Source: Litomosoides sigmodontis
Lineage: Eukaryota > Nematoda > Chromadorea > Rhabditida > Onchocercidae
DNA: 64,000 nucleotides
Assembly (NCBI GenBank): GCA_963070105.1
Contig: OY718807.1
Coordinates: forward strand, 6,118,983-6,182,982
Reading direction: 5' to 3'
Shown here: piece after piece, positions 30,335-61,376 of the stretch
Numbering within the stretch: the stretch's first letter is position 1
Layout: every line of letters begins with the position of its first letter
Notes under the pieces: model-generated
Databases searched by the model: none
What the model was told of the DNA's origin: nothing
What the model saw: the letters and a program-made list of their open reading frames with translations, nothing else
Program-made: the position numbers and the translations under genes

Positions 30335-31545
30335 ATTGTATCGTCGATAACCGAAATCGCCGACGTATCATCCATCACACCTTATTATTTCATGTTAATG
30401 GAGTACCTTTTTTTATTGTCCTAAATTTTTATACAAAAATCTTATACAAAGATCGTAATGATCGTTAGTTACATTCATCTCACGATCCTTAGACCTTTGA
30501 CTATTTTGATGTTTGTGCATTGTCATTCCAAAGATATTCAGAATTAGAAAGGTTGATTGTGTCGAATGGATGTACTAAACTGTATTATAATGAATACGTT
30601 ATTAGTTCTTTTTCTGAAGAAAATTTGTTTTCTTTATAAATTTGACAATGTTGAATTCAGGAATATGAATATTTCATTGCTCTAACCTCCTCACCTCACA
30701 CCATCACTCTCATATCGCTCAGGTTCTTTGCTTTGTTCGTTCGTATTATTTTCTTTTTTTTTTTTAAAAATGCTGTACTGTTCATTCTTGATTTTCGATG
30801 ATGCTCTGGCATATTCCAATCTACTTTACTTTCCAATGCTTCTAATTCACATGAAGTTATTGTTATATATAAGAGTTATTGTTTCTGTCGACATAGTATA
30901 CTGTTTCCAGCTACTTCATGCACTAACCACAAAACTTGCAGTCAAACGAGCGATAATATTCACCTCACTGCTCTTAAGTGCTCTAGTTTATAACGTTACT
31001 GCAAGTGTTAACTCTGTTCCGTTTTGTGGTTCATAGCATTCCCGGTTTCCACGACTACTAAAGAAAGGAATTTCCACTCCTCAATAGTTAAAGCTATGGA
31101 ATTAACGTCATTTGCACTCAAGAAGTTATTTGAAAACCTAAAACAGGATTAAAATAATGGTACTTCAATATACTGATTACCTCCTGCTTTTTAAAAAACT
31201 CAACTACGAGCTTTGAAATAGAAATTTATCAGTACTGATGGATACATACCAATCGACGGCACATGTTTCAAAAAAAAAATCAAAACAAACTTGATTACTT
31301 GGAGAAAATGCCAAAATAAAGATGCATTTCTTGTTTAAAAATGAACCACTAGTGATATAAGCAAACGATTCCCGTACAAAATCACACATTGGTATGACGA
31401 AGTTAAAAGTCTGTCAAAAGTAAAGCAAAAGAGTTGGGAGGAATCATGGATACACAAGATAGTGTTAATTTATAACGGGACTTTAATTAAAACAAAAAAG
31501 TGAAGCGGGATGAAAATTACGCATAGAGAGGGTACATTCTTCGTC

Positions 31546-50998
<19,453 letters not shown>

Positions 50999-53900
50999 AC
51001 GACTTTTCAATCCCCAGAAACAAATCTTTCTGAAATTGCTCGAATTTAGATTCATCAATTCATTCGCTAAATGCAAACGAACATTTTAAAGATTTGCAAG
51101 AAGGAGAGAGAAAAAAACAGAACTATTTTCATTTTCGCTTCCATTAACGATATTCCAATCACTATTGTATAAAAATGCAACTCTTTCGGAAAAAGACATT
51201 AAATACACCAAAAACAACTATTAATACTGCTAACGGTTTGGTGCCATTGTATTTTTAATGATCATACAATATTTGACATTCATAAAATAATTTAGAATCT
51301 GCTGTCCTTCGTCCTTCGTAATGCTAAATACTGGAGTTCAAAGAACCTCCAAATATGGTTGCTTGATGAAATAACATAACTGCGAAGTTCGGAAATAAAA
51401 AAAAAATGATTTTCAAGTATTTACTGTCCAAGTATTTACTCTCAAAAGTGTAACTGAATGTCACATCTGGCTATAGCAGTCGAATCAGCCGCCCTCAATG
51501 AGATTAACTAGAGATTAATAAACCGTTGCAGTTCCATCCACTGGCTATTTACTATTATGCAATAAAATTTACTTTAATTGGTGGTTTTCACGAGATCGCA
51601 GGAGCTCGATATGCTTCGTAACGATATTTCAAACTAAATGTGTTTTGTGCATAAAAATTCCAAGCCTTTTTAATTACCTAAAAACATTTGAATAAGAATT
51701 ATTCTAATACGAGTAACGATCAATACTAACTTTAACAAAGAAGGAAATTACATTCATACGGTCTTCAGAACATGAATAACTCGTTTTCAAATTCATAAAG
51801 CAAAGCAAAATCCGAATACAACGTATACCATTCCCCTGTTATTAAAGTTTCATTGATTTATGACTTTTGGAATGCAAACGACTTATTACGGGTCCGAGCT
51901 TCCCTCAGTTTTATTACACCCTTTAGCCGCGTCGGAAGGAAAAGTAGCTCGGAAATACCGTTTAGTTGCTGGCATGATGTTGTTAAACATTCCGCAAATT
52001 CAACACTGTCTTTTTATCCAGAACTATTTCATTTACTACCAATCGCTATCTCTCACATTACGTATTTCAGTATGAACTCTAATTTCGAAACTAAAGATCA
52101 TGCCAAATTATTTTTCCTATGATTCCGATATCGATCGGTTACGGTAGTATCTCAGATACTGTCGGAATGATCTATACTCCCGTTTTTACGTTTTCACCTG
52201 TAACAATAAGTCTACCACAATATTCGTTGAGAAATTAGATATCCATAAAAAATATCCATGAGATTATCAAGAAATCGTCTTCATAACACATGAAGTAGGA
52301 AGTACAAATAGGCATACAGAATTTGACGTGCCATAAGCTTACATTTCAAAAAACAGAAAGAGGGTTGCTGAGTTGATAGAAGGGTTGACTACTAGAAGAT
52401 GTTAATCGTTTTGTGGAAATGCGTACATCAAGCTCGTGGTGCTAATAAATCAAGAATCCACCTCCTACAAAACACGTATCCCTCAGTACTGAATGTTAAA
52501 ATCGATTTTCCAAGGATAACTAATTCAACTACCAATCCTCGACAATCTCTCGTGTTTTCCGATACTACTCGTGAAAAATCCTCCCAAACAATTAATTACT
52601 GGAGAGAGAGAGATAACTGCCGTCTTCCTGCCGGATCTCTTCATCATGCCCCAAATAAAAAGGATGATAGCAGGGCAAAGTGCACAAACTGTCTTACTGG
52701 TACCACATCGTTACTCGAGGCATGTTTACACACCTTCCTCTGTGCACATACTAATCCCACGTCACCAAACCTGTACGCTCCTATTTTCCGTTACACTACT
52801 ACTAATACTACTAGACTATCACTACTACCACGATCCAGATTACCGGTTGGCTGACTTGTTTCATATGACACGCATTATCGATATGCGCGCAGCTTCACAT
52901 TACAAGCGTCATCCATCGATTTTGCTCGCACCCTACATCGATTGTCACTTAGACAATTTGATTTTCAACATCTCGGCAGTGCAAGATTATGCAAGCATAA
53001 TCACGCAGTCCGCAGCTAGAAAAATATTGAGCGGAGCTTCCGTACCTCGTACCGAGCATGCACAACTCGCACGCACTCGAACACCGCACCCGAAATGGAT
53101 GAATGAGTGGGATTACAGCCGTCAGAACGAGCTTCACTGTAGCACCTGGCTCGATGCAACGAACCGCTGCAACAGCTGATCTCATTGCATGCTGCATTAT
53201 AGGACAGCTAGAGAGATCATTGCAAATTAGGTGACTTCACTGTGCACCGTGCCGTTCAATATGTGAATTACCTGAGAGTCGTGGTGCTGTACCGAATGAT
53301 CGGAAAACGTCTGCACTTACGCGCAAACGTTTCTGTCGTTTTTTTCTTTTTTGAGTTCAATTTTTTCAAATGCAACTGTTTTAGTCGTTAAAAACAATGA
53401 ACACATTTCATTCAGTACATGTCAATTATTAATGCGAAATAAGGAGCAACCTTGTAGGACGACACTGCGAAGGACACTGCGAATTGTTTATGGATGTACA
53501 ACAAGTACGGAACGGTCAGCTCTGTGTCATCGATCCAGTAGTGGCAACTGAGAGAACTGAATGGATAACACGTGGAACGCATTCATCTCCGAAATTCACG
53601 GTCGTTGCTAGAATTTTTCTTGCTAATCTTATCATATTGATCGGTTTCTTCCCTTCCACTCCTCTCTTTACCAAATTTCCTTGACTTAAAACTAATACCA
53701 AAAAAAAAAACTCTTGGAATTCAACTTTTCCCACAAAACACTTTACAACACTAGTAGCCATGCCCGTCGTTTTGAATGCTAATCAAACTTCCAAATGTTT
53801 CCTGTATACTGCAAGTTATGGTACTGATTTACTGTAAATGTGGTACTTTTATTTTATAATGCTGCACGATGAAGAATTTATTTGTGTAAATAAATACTTC

Positions 53901-54982
53901 GAAATTTAAAGCCTTAATTGAGATATATCTGGACAACATATTTCACATCTAGCTTCACGAGATTTGGAAATGATAGGCATGAGTTAGCAACACAAGATAT
54001 CAATGGAGGGACGAGTCTTTCCTTCTCAACTGCTGTCATTGAATTTTTATTTATTTCCTTTTCTTTTTCAAAATTGTGAGCAGATGAAAAGGCCCAAGTT
54101 AGGGGGACTGCTTATACCTATTTCTTTTATATTATAATCTATTATACATATTTTTTATTTTATACATTCTCGCCATTTATACATTTTCAATATAAAGTGA
54201 ATTTCAGAAGTACTGATTCATTTCTAAATTAATTTGCGTTTATTGCAAGTAATAATTCGTACACATACACACATATATGCATTTGTCAATTTTCATATCC
54301 ATATTTTTTGCATAACATCATATTTACCACAGGTACATATTGAATATGGATTTCAATCTAAAAATTTTTTAAACAAGTTTTCATGTTGCACAGAGTGGAG
54401 TGTTAATTACAAACGAGAAATTAATTATACATAGCTGCACGGCGTGTTCTAGATTGAAGTGCATGTGTTTGTTGACGGAGAAAATAGGCGAGTTATGTGA
54501 CATAATTAGTTTTCAATGTAATAAAATGTTATTATATTATCATAATGGTATCCGTTATCTTCTCCGTCGAATAAACAAAATGTTGCACGAAGTTGAATTG
54601 ATGATACTCTAGTAAGTATTATATGAAATTCATCAACTGGCGGCTTAACTTCAAAAAAAATTTTTTTTCAATTTTAAATATGGATCGATCCCAAAAGGAA
54701 TAGCAATGAAAAAATGGCGTTGGTGCAGCTAACGCGTACATTAATAGTGTTTAATGAGTGTGTGATGATCATGAAAAAGCAAGCTAACATTCCTAATAAC
54801 TTTTTAGCAAGTGAAATGAGAAATATTGGCAGAGCAGCAATTAGGTGATAAATCATTGTGAAAAATGAAATTAATTAATCATAGCATTTTGATGGAATTA
54901 ATTGAACGTTGTTGTCAAGTATCGTATTAAGAAGATAATAGGTAAGCTTAAATAAGCGGAAAGTATGACCTAACAGAAATGT
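50999..54982. other. Intergenic region between the DRAM-like gene and ubr-5
   Basis: Both flanking genes are on the - strand, so this should hold the ubr-5 promoter and the 3' flank of the DRAM-like gene. An ATTTCAG acceptor on the - strand (31 bases before the ubr-5 ATG) could be an SL trans-splice site. The DNA at about 52400-53700 is less AT-rich than its surroundings. The rest is AT-rich with poly-A/T runs. No tRNA or rRNA is seen. Confidence 0.5.
52571..53179 (+). CDS. Unrecognised 202-codon open frame (doubtful)
   Basis: A continuous + strand frame of 202 codons begins MKNPPKQLITGERE. It contains one hydrophobic stretch (LLFSVTLLLILLDY) at about residues 89-102 and no domain I know. 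It overlaps another long + frame (52399-52854) and a - frame (52949-53197), which suggests that all are a by-product of locally low stop density. No flanking exons or splice pattern tie it to a gene. I list it because it is the longest non-repetitive frame outside the recognised genes. Confidence 0.12.
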   Translation: MKNPPKQLITGEREITAVFLPDLFIMPQIKRMIAGQSAQTVLLVPHRYSRHVYTPSSVHILIPRHQTCTLLFSVTLLLILLDYHYYHDPDYRLADLFHMTRIIDMRAASHYKRHPSILLAPYIDCHLDNLIFNISAVQDYASIITQSAARKILSGASVPRTEHAQLARTRTPHPKWMNEWDYSRQNELHCSTWLDATNRCNS

Positions 54983-57943
54983 TTATAGTCTGGATGAATT
55001 ATTCAAAAAGTAAAAATCGACCGGCAATTTTACACTATCTGTTGGTGTTAGTGTCTTAATACTGTTACAGCCTGAGTAGTTCATATCATTTTTGTAATGA
55101 ATTAGTGTAATGGAATGAACCTTACTGCATTCATTCATATTTCCACATTCAACAGAGGACAGGGTGCGTTTATCAGTGAAATCATTGTTAAATTGATAAT
55201 TTTGATAGAGTCTCTCCAAGTTGAGTTGGAGCTTTGGTGCGTGACAGCTTGCATTTCGAAATTCAATTGCAAAAGTAAGAATGTAAAAATCGAAGCAAAC
55301 TGCTAGAAACCATTCCGAACAGGTAGCAATCACATGTTCCACATAATGCTGCACTTCAAATGAATTATGAATTTTTTGCTTCCCTTCTTTCTCAACTATT
55401 ACTATTATTTTTTGTTTTTTAAATCGAGCAGTCTTAATGACTTCATCACTTGGAAGGAAATGTTAGAATGGTTAAGCAATTAACAGTATGAATTTCGCTT
55501 TTTGCCGATCTGTCTACGGCAGCATCATCATAGGGCCTACTAGCTATACTATACGTTCCTATTAATTATATGAAATACAAAGGTAGATGAAGAAAAGTGA
55601 AAAATAAGCTTACCGGACTATCGGGTGTCCATTCGTAAAGCTGCTTCCAGCTACGCCAGTTTTTTCGTGGTTGACCGAGTAGTTTTCCAAATATTCCTAC
55701 TTAAAATTGCAAATTGCATCAGTAATTATTTCATTAAAATGATGCACCATCACTCATTGGAAAGAAGTGTCAGGATGGTTAGGCAATGTCTAAATGTAGC
55801 ACTTCACCTGAAGTAACTATGCTATGGTGGAGAATTTAGCTAGAATAGCATGCAGTAAAAGGAAACTTCATCTCATGCACAACAACTGAGTTTATCGGAA
55901 GCCATAAAAAACTTTGATGTAAAATTTCCAGAAGATGAAAATATTTCTACAATGTAGCTATTTTTCTACCCTTTATTTCGAGAATAAAATTAACAATTTG
56001 GACAAAAAGTTTTGATTTTCAAAACACTAATTAGTTAATTAAGCATAATGCAGCACTCTCTTAAATTAACTAGTTAGCATTTTGGTGGACGACAAAAAAG
56101 AGAAAATTATTTACTATTAATGAAAAAAATAGTGGACAAGCAGCATAGAAATAGACGACAGTGTGGTACTATGACTCGTGTAAATCTAGGCCTCATCCTA
56201 TAACTCAAGAGAGTCTGGGCCCAAGTGTATACCAGGCCGCATCCAAAAGCCAACAATGCTCCAAGATGATGAACCACAACAAAGTTCATTTCCTGCAATT
56301 ATTTCTTCCGGAAAAGAACACCGACAACGATGTCTTAAGCGATATTCTATAAATGATAATAATCAACAAGCATTGTGGAAATAGTGGAAAGGGCTCGGGG
56401 ATGATTGGTTCGTTAACAGCCATTTGATCATTTAATACTTAAAAGTTTCATTTACTTGGAAATTGCTGATCAAACTGACGCCAAATGCTGAGAAATATCC
56501 AAACCACAAGTATATCGTGCAACATTTCCGCCAATTTTCATCTTTCTAAAAAGAAAACACCGCTTTTAAGCTTTGTTGCTAATTACAGCATCAAAAGTGT
56601 TTCTTCCGGTAGCAATATGAAGTTGGAAAAGTGAGTCATGAAAATTAAGTCGTCGAAATATCCATTTCCCGTTTAAATCACAACAGCATACCTCAAGCAA
56701 ACAAAAAATTTTTTAGCATTAAAAGCATTGCTCGATAACACAGTAAATATAGTCGAAAAATTGCTCAAAAAGAGAAAGATATAGCAATTTAATAATATGC
56801 GCGTTGCAATTCGCATTATTAAAATTCGTAAATTTCCAAAGAAAAACATCGCTCCGTCTTATCTTCCGGTAATCACTACAACAAGCAAGCAACACCTGTT
56901 TTAAATGATGCCAGTAGAATTCAATAAGTTGTCGATGCCTCAAGTAAGCAGTTATTGCAACTGAAAAATGGAAATTCCATTAAATAAATGATGAATAATA
57001 AGTGAAATAATAAGTTTTCCTAACTAATTTCTCTTTCTTCAAATAATTTCCTATCGCAAAGAAATGTTATTGAATTGATGAATTCCAATGACAGAAAAAC
57101 CGTATGAAATCAAAAATGCTTCTATGCTTTAAGTAATTTCAATTTCGTTTTAAATTTACGTAATGGCTTTTTTCATCTAAGATGAAAAGCAATTGCAAAT
57201 GACAGAAATAATCAATTCTACCGAAACAGAGAAACGTACAGAAAACAGCGGACAAATTGAGGAGTTGTCCGAAAATACAACTTTCTGGCGGTAATGTACC
57301 ACTGTCACTACAATTGCGCTTTTTTCCATTTATGAATGAATTGACGGAATTCAATGTGTGCAAACGATATACGTGCTTTTTATTGTGTTTAATGTAAAAT
57401 TAGTTACATTCGTCGAAAATTTAAAGTTATATTGGAAATTGAAGTATGGCACGAGCTTGTTTGCTTGGTAATTTTATCTAACGATTTGCTGCTAAATGAT
57501 AATTTCATACTAATAATTGAAAATCGAAGCAACTAAATTGTATGAAATAAAAATGAAGCAAAAGTTTTCACTTCTCACTTATCTGCTAAATTTTGTGATA
57601 TGTCAAGTGTTTCTATTAAACTGCGCAAAAATGAAAATAAATAGCCCTTGCAAACATAGTTGTAAAGTGCTAAAGGGAATTTTCCCCTCTTATGCTTAAG
57701 TGATTACTGTACAAGTATTTTATGAAATGAAAGAACGAAAAGTTAAACGGTTTGTTCTTTGTATTGCTCTTTTCTTGTCTAATTTAGTTTATCTGACCAC
57801 TTGGATTGGGAGCAGTTGCACGAAAGGCAGTGGTCAAATTGAACGTTGAAATGTGCTTGTGCGAAGTAAATGACAAATATCAGTTTTACCTGATATATGG
57901 CCAAAATGCTGCGACATGCTTTTCTGAGACAGCAATACAGTAT
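54983..57943 (-). CDS. DRAM/TMEM150-type (Frag1/DRAM/Sfk1 family) multi-pass membrane protein, first exon not found
   Basis: Exons on the - strand: 57890-57943, 57240-57307, 56896-56960, 56456-56545, 56115-56292, 55614-55696 and 54983-55348 (stop at 54983-54985); phases agree at every junction. Family landmarks in order: FWPYIS then DSGTLPPESCIFGQLLNLSAV (human DRAM2 has PYISDTG...APEKCLFG), AYLRHRQL, FGVSLISNFQ, VVHHLGALLAFGCGLVYTW with QTLLSYRM, QLYEWTPDSP, and HYVEHVIATCSEWF. These give about five of the six expected membrane segments. Family members sit in lysosomal or plasma membranes; DRAM proteins modulate autophagy. The N-terminal exon with the first membrane helix must lie upstream (right of 57943) and was not located. 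The C-terminal tail after the last helix is polar and specific to this gene. Exon 55614-55696 has tandem acceptors (AAGTAG). Confidence 0.88.
55450..55787. repeat. Pair of diverged 31-bp direct repeats in neighbouring introns
   Basis: TTGGAAGGAAATGTTAGAAT... at 55450-55480 and its copy at 55757-55787 differ at five of 31 positions, all transitions. Both lie in introns of the DRAM-like gene on either side of exon 55614-55696. Similarity continues weakly on the left (CATCAC). Confidence 0.7.
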
Positions 57944-60900
57944 CTGCAAGGGAAGACTGATCAGCGCTGCTTAACATGTGATGAGGAGAAGTTCGATCCA
58001 GCGAAATCTACCAGCTAACTTATCAAATATTTTAATTTGCACGTCTGGCTGACCACTTCCACTCACTTCTCTACTTCACCATTATGAACAAATATTGGCG
58101 ATGTTCTTAAAACTTGAAGGAGTTCTGTCGGATAAGGAAGACTAAAATAGCTACTCTGTCCGCGAATGCCAAAACACAATCGCGAATAAGGGAGGGAAGT
58201 TCAGAACACTTATATTTCACAGGTTTCATAGAACAGTGAATGCAACGCATCACATGGAATATGGAATATTGTGATTCTCATTATCAAAATACTGCCTCTC
58301 TCAATACCACTTACTTTACAAATCATTTCTGAAATTTAAATGTTGTATTGATAAGTGAAGATTCTTTGGAATGTAAAAATTGAAAGTTTTTAATTTATGG
58401 ATTTTGATCGGAAACGGATTAACTTACGATATGATAAAAGCGGAAAGGCTTGAAAGAGATGTGAGTAGTGGAAAAATCCAAACTTTTTTCAATGCCATTT
58501 TTTCGTGCGCTTCATCTCTTCGTTCTCATTTTCAATTCAGCTAACGCTCATCTCTTTTCATCTGAGCAATACCTAAGCGAAAACAATTTAATAAAAACTA
58601 ATCATTAGAAAAACGTTTTAGCAAAGGAAAGGAACTAACCTTAAAACCTCTTACAAATACTTTCATTTGCGTGTGTGTGTGTGTACGTCTTTGTTGATTG
58701 CTTATGTACTTCAGATTGCCAAATTAAAAGTTCAATAAACGTAATAAGCAATGAAAGACTAGAATCATATGTACACTGTCCGATATTTGTTGTGAATTGA
58801 AAGTGAAATTTGAGGAATATTTGTTTGAGCAGTTTCATAAATAGTTAATCTATTTCAAATATATCTCTTAAAATCTAGCAGCTCAAATTGCTACAGCATT
58901 ATATCACTGTATCGCATGGGATAATCATTAATTTTAAATTGGATGTTATTAATTCATTTATTGTCATAAATAATTTCTTTAATTTTAGCAAATAACACAA
59001 ATATGCATATGGCAAGTAAAATGTAAGCTGAACTAAATAGAATTAAAATTTAAAGCAAACTATGCAGGAAATAAAATTTTAAATGAGTTTCACAGCAGCA
59101 TTATTATTATCTAATAAATTCTAAAATTCACTGTTTAAATAAAATTGTTAAAAATCATCAGAAGAACGTTTGCTACGAATAGCTCAAAATTTAATAATTA
59201 AATATCTCACAAGTTATAAATTAAAAAAATACTTCACAAAGGAAATTTCAATGGTAACGGAAATATAATGAGTGAATGACGAAAAGCACAGAGTGTATAT
59301 CATCAAATCCTGTTAATTGATTATTTAACAATTTTATTAATCAAACAATGACTAAATCGATCACACTACGCTCTTCTTGACGACATGATAGGTAAAGTGC
59401 TGAGTATTTTATGATGCAAATAAATGTTTAAATTAAAACAATTTAAATTTAAATAATTCTCCAACTTCCATTTTTCATCAGATCTCTGAAGGGCCATTTC
59501 AAGACATTGCCGACAAACAAAAGGATAAATTGTCAAATTATAAAAGGAGGATTGGTGACGCAGACGGTCCTTTTTTTCAGTTCAGCATCAGTGCCGCCGC
59601 TGCATCGATGGTTATGAAGCGAATGAGTGCTTGCTTGACAAGTTCATCACGATAAGCTGATAACAAGGTACACTGTCACAATGTCAACACTGAGTCCATG
59701 CACGACAGATACTTTTCAAAAAAGTTTTGAAAGTCTGAAATTTCTAACTTTCACTTGTGAAAACGAAATACCTAAAATAGCAATATCTAAACGGGAATTA
59801 TGGATATTTTAAAAAGAATTTTCCCCTCCAATTAAATAACAATTAATGGCAAGTGAACGAATTCCTTTCAAGTGAACGAATCCATTCAGCGTTCCTTATC
59901 TTTTGTTTGTCAAATTGTCATTGAGAAAGCGGAAAGATCAAAAAAAGAGAAGTTTCCAATGAGAAATGTTGTAGTTCTCACTTTATCAATTAAGAAACAT
60001 AAAAAACTTTTACAAAAACGAATTTTTAGGCACACAATTGGTTTCGCTTTCGTGAAATACACGCGAAAAGCAAAATTCTATTTTATTAATTAATTGCCTT
60101 ACAACTGTTTAAGTGTGCTACTTATCATGTTTTGCAAAAATTGGGAATATCGAAATGAAATAAAGCAGATTTCGCTAGCAAATTTTAAAGTTTAAAAACT
60201 TCTTTGATAATTTCGGCTAGCATAAGTAGGTAGGTAGCATTGAAGGGAAAGGATAAGTGTTCGGACAGTCGTTTCAAATCCTTCGAAGTATTCGTTGTAT
60301 CGTAACCTCGTCATTTTTATCTTTTGCGCTTGAAGTGAAATTAATTAAATGTTTATTCAGAATGAAGTAAACATTTCTAGCATATGTCTCAGATAACAAC
60401 TTCAATGGTAATTTCGCAGGAAAATGATGTAGAAATTAATTTAAGGAACGATGGAATGAAATAATCACTTAATTAATTTGAAATTATGGAAAAGAAACGA
60501 TAATGGTCAGAAGAATCGATATCATTAGAATGTATGAAAAAATTATAAAAATATTTTGTTTATAAGTAATATTACTCGTTAGCAACAAAGGGAAAAACTA
60601 ATTCTCAGTTCGAAGTTATATTTTAAAATTATATAATTAAACTTAAAATGAAATTGGAAAACGGTAAGTGTAAATTGATAAACGGAATGTGAATTTCCTT
60701 GAAATTAAAAGAGAATTCAAAAAGCAATGAATAAATGGATACAGAAAATTGGAAAAGGAACGTTTCATAAATTATGTTTTCACAATTTCACTAAACGCTG
60801 TAAACTTTTTTTTTCTTGAAAAAATGAAAAAAAGAGAAATATTTTTCTAGCGGAAATTTGAAGTTTATGATATAATATAGTCGGTGAGATTTGAAATGAA

Positions 60901-61376
60901 ATTGGAAAATTTAGAATTACAACAGCTTCTTTATTTTCAAGTAATGCTAACAATCAATTGAAATAATTGTTGATGAAATTTGAAAATTTGCAATCAGTTA
61001 TGATGGATTTCAATAATTAAGGAGTAAATTAAATCACATTAACGAATTACAAAACCTTTCGTCATCAAATAGAGCAAAAATTCATTTAAATTATGTTCTT
61101 TCTTGTCTTTCCAGTTTTAGTGGAAAATTCAGATTTGACAAAATATTTTGCAGTTAGCAACGACTCATTTCCTGAAACGAAATTAATCTAAAATTGAATT
61201 TATTCATCGTTGCAAGAAATGCAATCGGCAATGATTCAACAAACTGACTTGCTGGAAATGACAGCTAAGAGAAAGAGAAGAAAGAAAGAAGACGAATGAA
61301 AACAAAAGTAAAATGCTAGAAAACGGTTCGTGGGATTTCGTCCACTGTATATTATATCAAATAGAGTTTTTCAAAT
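57944..61376. other. AT-rich intergenic region, possibly holding the DRAM-like first exon
   Basis: No confident coding exon, tRNA, rRNA or long repeat. A short GT run lies at 58671-58683. The missing first exon of the DRAM-like gene and its promoter should be here or in the adjacent intron. Scattered A/T runs and ATTTTAAAAT-type motifs are all else I can describe. Confidence 0.5.

Larger units (their letters stand above)
28669..31545. other. Convergent 3' region between hbl-1 (+) and ubr-5 (-)
   Basis: About 2.9 kb without a supported coding exon. On the + strand it should hold the hbl-1 3' UTR, and on the - strand the ubr-5 3' UTR. I see no canonical AATAAA close after the hbl-1 stop. An ATTAAA variant about 60 bases beyond the ubr-5 stop (31483-31488, - strand) is a candidate for that gene. 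Individual regulatory candidates are listed separately. Confidence 0.6.

Noticed and set aside
60255..60285. T-loop-like GTTTCAAATCC as part of a tRNA
   Set aside because: No T-stem, anticodon stem or acceptor stem can be drawn around it.
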